Below are positions 61,875 to 64,000 of a stretch of 64,000 nucleotides of DNA, piece by piece. Below the pieces are notes generated by a model, which saw nothing but the letters and a program-made list of their open reading frames with translations, was not told the DNA's origin and made no database searches. Location: assembly GCA_013289795.1 (NCBI GenBank), contig JABCZH010000003.1:1-64000 (forward strand), in the 5' to 3' direction. The first letter of the stretch is position 1, and each line of letters begins with the position of its first letter. Both the position numbers and the translations under genes were made by a program. This DNA comes from Acidobacteriota bacterium (GTDB lineage: Bacteria; Acidobacteriota; Terriglobia; Terriglobales; Acidobacteriaceae).

Positions 61875-64000
61875 TCACTCTGCGCGAAGAGCCTTCATGA
61901 CGTCTATGCGCGCAGCGCGTACCGCCGGCACTGAGGACGCGATGATCGAGGCGGTCAGCAGCACGAACGCAGAAAGGGCCACGGGCAAGGCGCCCGGCAT
62001 CTTCATGTCGAGGAAATAGCTGCTTGCCACACGCGCCATCACGAACCCGAATGCCGCGCCTGCAAAGACGCCGGCCGCAGCCATGACCACGCCTTCTCCG
62101 ATCACACCGCGCAGAAGATCCCGTGGTTGCGATCCCAGCGCCAGCCGGATACCGAATTCGCGCGTCCGCGAACTGACCGAAAACGCCAGCACGCCGGCGA
62201 CGCCAACCAAGGCAATCGACAACGCCACGGCCGCGAACACGCCAAACACCAGCGAGTTCAAACGGTCCGGTGTAAGCACTTCCGCGCGGATGTCTTCGAG
62301 AGTGGCGGCATGCTCAATGGGCTGGTCGACTGACATGTCGCGAATAATCCGCGTGACCGGCGTGACCAGCGAATAAGGATCTACATCGGTATGGATGAAA
62401 AGGCGACCGCCAAACATTGGCCCTTCTTCAAAGGAGCTATAGATGGTTACGATGGGCTCGGGAACGACGTGTTGGTCGTCAATATCGGCGGTGACGCCGA
62501 TGATGCGGTGCGGTGCGGCGCTAATCCCCGGAACGAATTTCAGCACGGGATCCGTCCAATAGACATGCCGATTGATGGCATCCTGATTGGGGAACATACG
62601 CTGTGCGAGCGTCTCACTGATGATGACGACGGGATCTTTATCTTTATTTTGGCCGTCGAGGTCGTTGAAATCGCGGCCAGCGACGATGGGAACGCCGAGC
62701 GCGGCAAAGAATCCGGGAGAGATGACACGCCACTGCGCGCGAGGATCCTCTTCGCCCACAGCATGAGCATGACCGTCGGCGGAGAATTGCAGCCCGACGC
62801 CTGCAGCGGCATCGCGCCAGGGAACCATCAGACCGAAAGCGGTCTTTTGCACGCCGGGTAGCGCATCCACGCGGCGAATCGATTCCTTGTAGAAGTCGAG
62901 CACTTGCTGCGGTGTTTTTCCGTAGGACATCGCGGGGACGTTGATGGCAAGGACGTGGCGGGTATCGAGGCCTGTCCGCGCGTTTTGCAGTGCGATCAGC
63001 GTAGTGATCAACATGCTGGCGCCGGCCAGCAGCACGAAGGATGCAGCGATTTGTGTTATGGCAAAGACCCGCTGGCGGCGGCTCGTGCTGCCGGTAATCC
63101 GTACACTGCCGCTCGCCAGGCTAAGGCCACTGGCGGTATCAGCCGACGGCAGCCGCGGGACGAACGCCAGAATCACTGCCGCCACGAGGGCCAGCGCGGC
63201 TCCGAGCCACAGCAGGCTGGAATCGACTGTCAGGTCGAGTGCGCGGACGGAAAAGCGTGAGGCGTAGCGGGCCAGGATCGCCACCATCGGGTACGCGCTG
63301 ATTACGCCCAGAGCAGCGCCGGCGCTGCAAAGCAGAAGGCTTTCGGCCAGCAGCATGCGGCGTAGCGCTCCGTTGCTGGCGCCAAGCGCCGCACGGATGG
63401 TCAGCTCGCCTTCTCGACGAACTGTGCGTGTGAGAATCAGGTTGGCGACGTTGCAACACGCGATGACGAAGACCAGTACTGAAGCCGCGAGCAGCACCAG
63501 CAATACGGTCCGGGCACCCGAAGTTATCTCCTCGTGGAACAGCTTTGCCCCGATCTGGAAGTTCGCTTTGGGCGAATAGTCTGCGGGATGTTCCTTCACC
63601 ATGGCTCCGTAGACGGAGCGCAACTCAGCGCGAGCTTGATCGAGCGTGGCGCCGGGAGCGAGGCGACCGAAGAGTTCCGTCATGCGATGGACACGGCCGG
63701 TCACCATGGTGGCGGACATGTGGTGCGGGCTGGTGACGACATTGGCGATGATTTCGGTGTCTTGGGGATAGGGGACGCAGGGTTCGAGCACGCCGATGAC
63801 CGTGGCAGACCGATTGCCAAGGACACCGACATCAAGGCGAACAGACTTGCCGACGACCGAAGGGTCTTTCTTAAAAGTGGTGGTCCAGAAACGATATGTG
63901 AGAACGACGACGCCGGCAGCGCTGGGGCCATCGTCTTGCGGTCCAATGAGACGACCGAGGACTGGGTGAAGGCCCATAACATCGAAGTAGTTGCCGCCGA
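61875..64000 (-). CDS. ADOP-type ABC transporter permease (acidobacterial duplicated orphan permease), N-terminus beyond the window
   Basis: The frame continues past the right edge: before the first in-window ATG (63977) it already reads GGNYFDVMGLHPVLGRLIG, the 'GNYFxxxGxxPxxGR' element of MacB-like periplasmic domains. About 708 residues are present. There are two FtsX-like permease modules (VLLVLLAASVLVFVIACCNV with LTIRAALGAS, and VALSIALVGVAGVLAFSVSS with FGIRLALGSQPRDLLRG) separated by a second periplasmic domain, the ADOP arrangement. No ATPase gene is adjacent in this window, as expected for 'orphan' permeases. Role unknown; MacB relatives export or move molecules at the membrane surface. 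Confidence 0.85.
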   Translation of the reverse strand, partial: GGNYFDVMGLHPVLGRLIGPQDDGPSAAGVVVLTYRFWTTTFKKDPSVVGKSVRLDVGVLGNRSATVIGVLEPCVPYPQDTEIIANVVTSPHHMSATMVTGRVHRMTELFGRLAPGATLDQARAELRSVYGAMVKEHPADYSPKANFQIGAKLFHEEITSGARTVLLVLLAASVLVFVIACCNVANLILTRTVRREGELTIRAALGASNGALRRMLLAESLLLCSAGAALGVISAYPMVAILARYASRFSVRALDLTVDSSLLWLGAALALVAAVILAFVPRLPSADTASGLSLASGSVRITGSTSRRQRVFAITQIAASFVLLAGASMLITTLIALQNARTGLDTRHVLAINVPAMSYGKTPQQVLDFYKESIRRVDALPGVQKTAFGLMVPWRDAAAGVGLQFSADGHAHAVGEEDPRAQWRVISPGFFAALGVPIVAGRDFNDLDGQNKDKDPVVIISETLAQRMFPNQDAINRHVYWTDPVLKFVPGISAAPHRIIGVTADIDDQHVVPEPIVTIYSSFEEGPMFGGRLFIHTDVDPYSLVTPVTRIIRDMSVDQPIEHAATLEDIRAEVLTPDRLNSLVFGVFAAVALSIALVGVAGVLAFSVSSRTREFGIRLALGSQPRDLLRGVIGEGVVMAAAGVFAGAAFGFVMARVASSYFLDMKMPGALPVALSAFVLLTASIIASSVPAVRAARIDVMKALRAE

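Overview
The window looks like a chromosomal piece of an Acidobacteriota genome (Terriglobia/Koribacter-like). The evidence is the company of gene families: an acidobacterial-type duplicated orphan permease (ADOP), a TIGR03118-type secreted protein, GloVer-repeat and HAF-repeat proteins, NHL/ASH-domain secreted proteins, an oxygen-tolerant aerobic set (HemQ, complex I, F-type ATPase) and GC-rich coding DNA with TTG/GTG starts that are often better supported by Shine-Dalgarno sequences than the first ATG. I could not run any search, so family names rest on motifs I can read.

Layout. 1-4.4 kb: secreted proteins on the minus strand (a glycosidase-like TIM-barrel protein and two tandem GloVer-repeat paralogues). 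4.4-5.4 kb: about 1 kb without a convincing gene. 5.4-11.2 kb: a plus-strand cluster of tailoring enzymes (formyltransferase, acyl carrier protein, flavin reductase, SGNH hydrolase, small membrane protein, carbamoyltransferase, methyltransferase), the best candidate here for an undescribed biosynthetic or surface-modification pathway. 11.4-24.5 kb: mostly exported proteins: an NHL-propeller protein, two tandem phospholipase C/acid phosphatase-like enzymes with ASH domains, a small Cys-rich protein, a Nudix hydrolase, a HAF-repeat protein, a second glycosidase-like lipoprotein and a low-complexity secreted protein. 24.5-31.7 kb: mixed genes, including FabF, a NusG/UpxY-like factor, a TadG-like protein and pqqC-D-E without pqqA/B. 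32-46.1 kb: lysS, then a long plus-strand respiratory array nuoA-[zinc ribbon/PH protein]-nuoCDHJKLMN-atpZ-atpI-atpB-atpE. Complex I subunits B, E, F, G and I and the remaining F-ATPase genes are not here, so both complexes are split over several loci. Three intergenic spacers of this array carry inverted arrays of 7-bp repeats. 46.2-58.6 kb: a HEAT/PilZ protein, a CHAD-HD protein, the conserved dnaX-ebfC-recR operon, a STAS protein, a YeiH-type transporter, an alkyltransferase-like DNA repair protein, an AhpD-like protein, HemQ and a response regulator/PP2C phosphatase. 58.7-64 kb: exported proteins and the C-terminal part of an ADOP permease that runs off the window.

The observations I would check first are: the heptad inverted repeats placed where ribosome binding sites should be in front of nuoK and nuoL; the formyl/carbamoyl/methyl tailoring cluster; the Na+-type ligand pattern (Gln, Glu-Ser) in the ATPase c subunit; a possible ATT start in the HEAT/PilZ gene; altered motifs in LysRS and in two glycosidase-like proteins; and two convergent gene pairs that share a CTAG stop.
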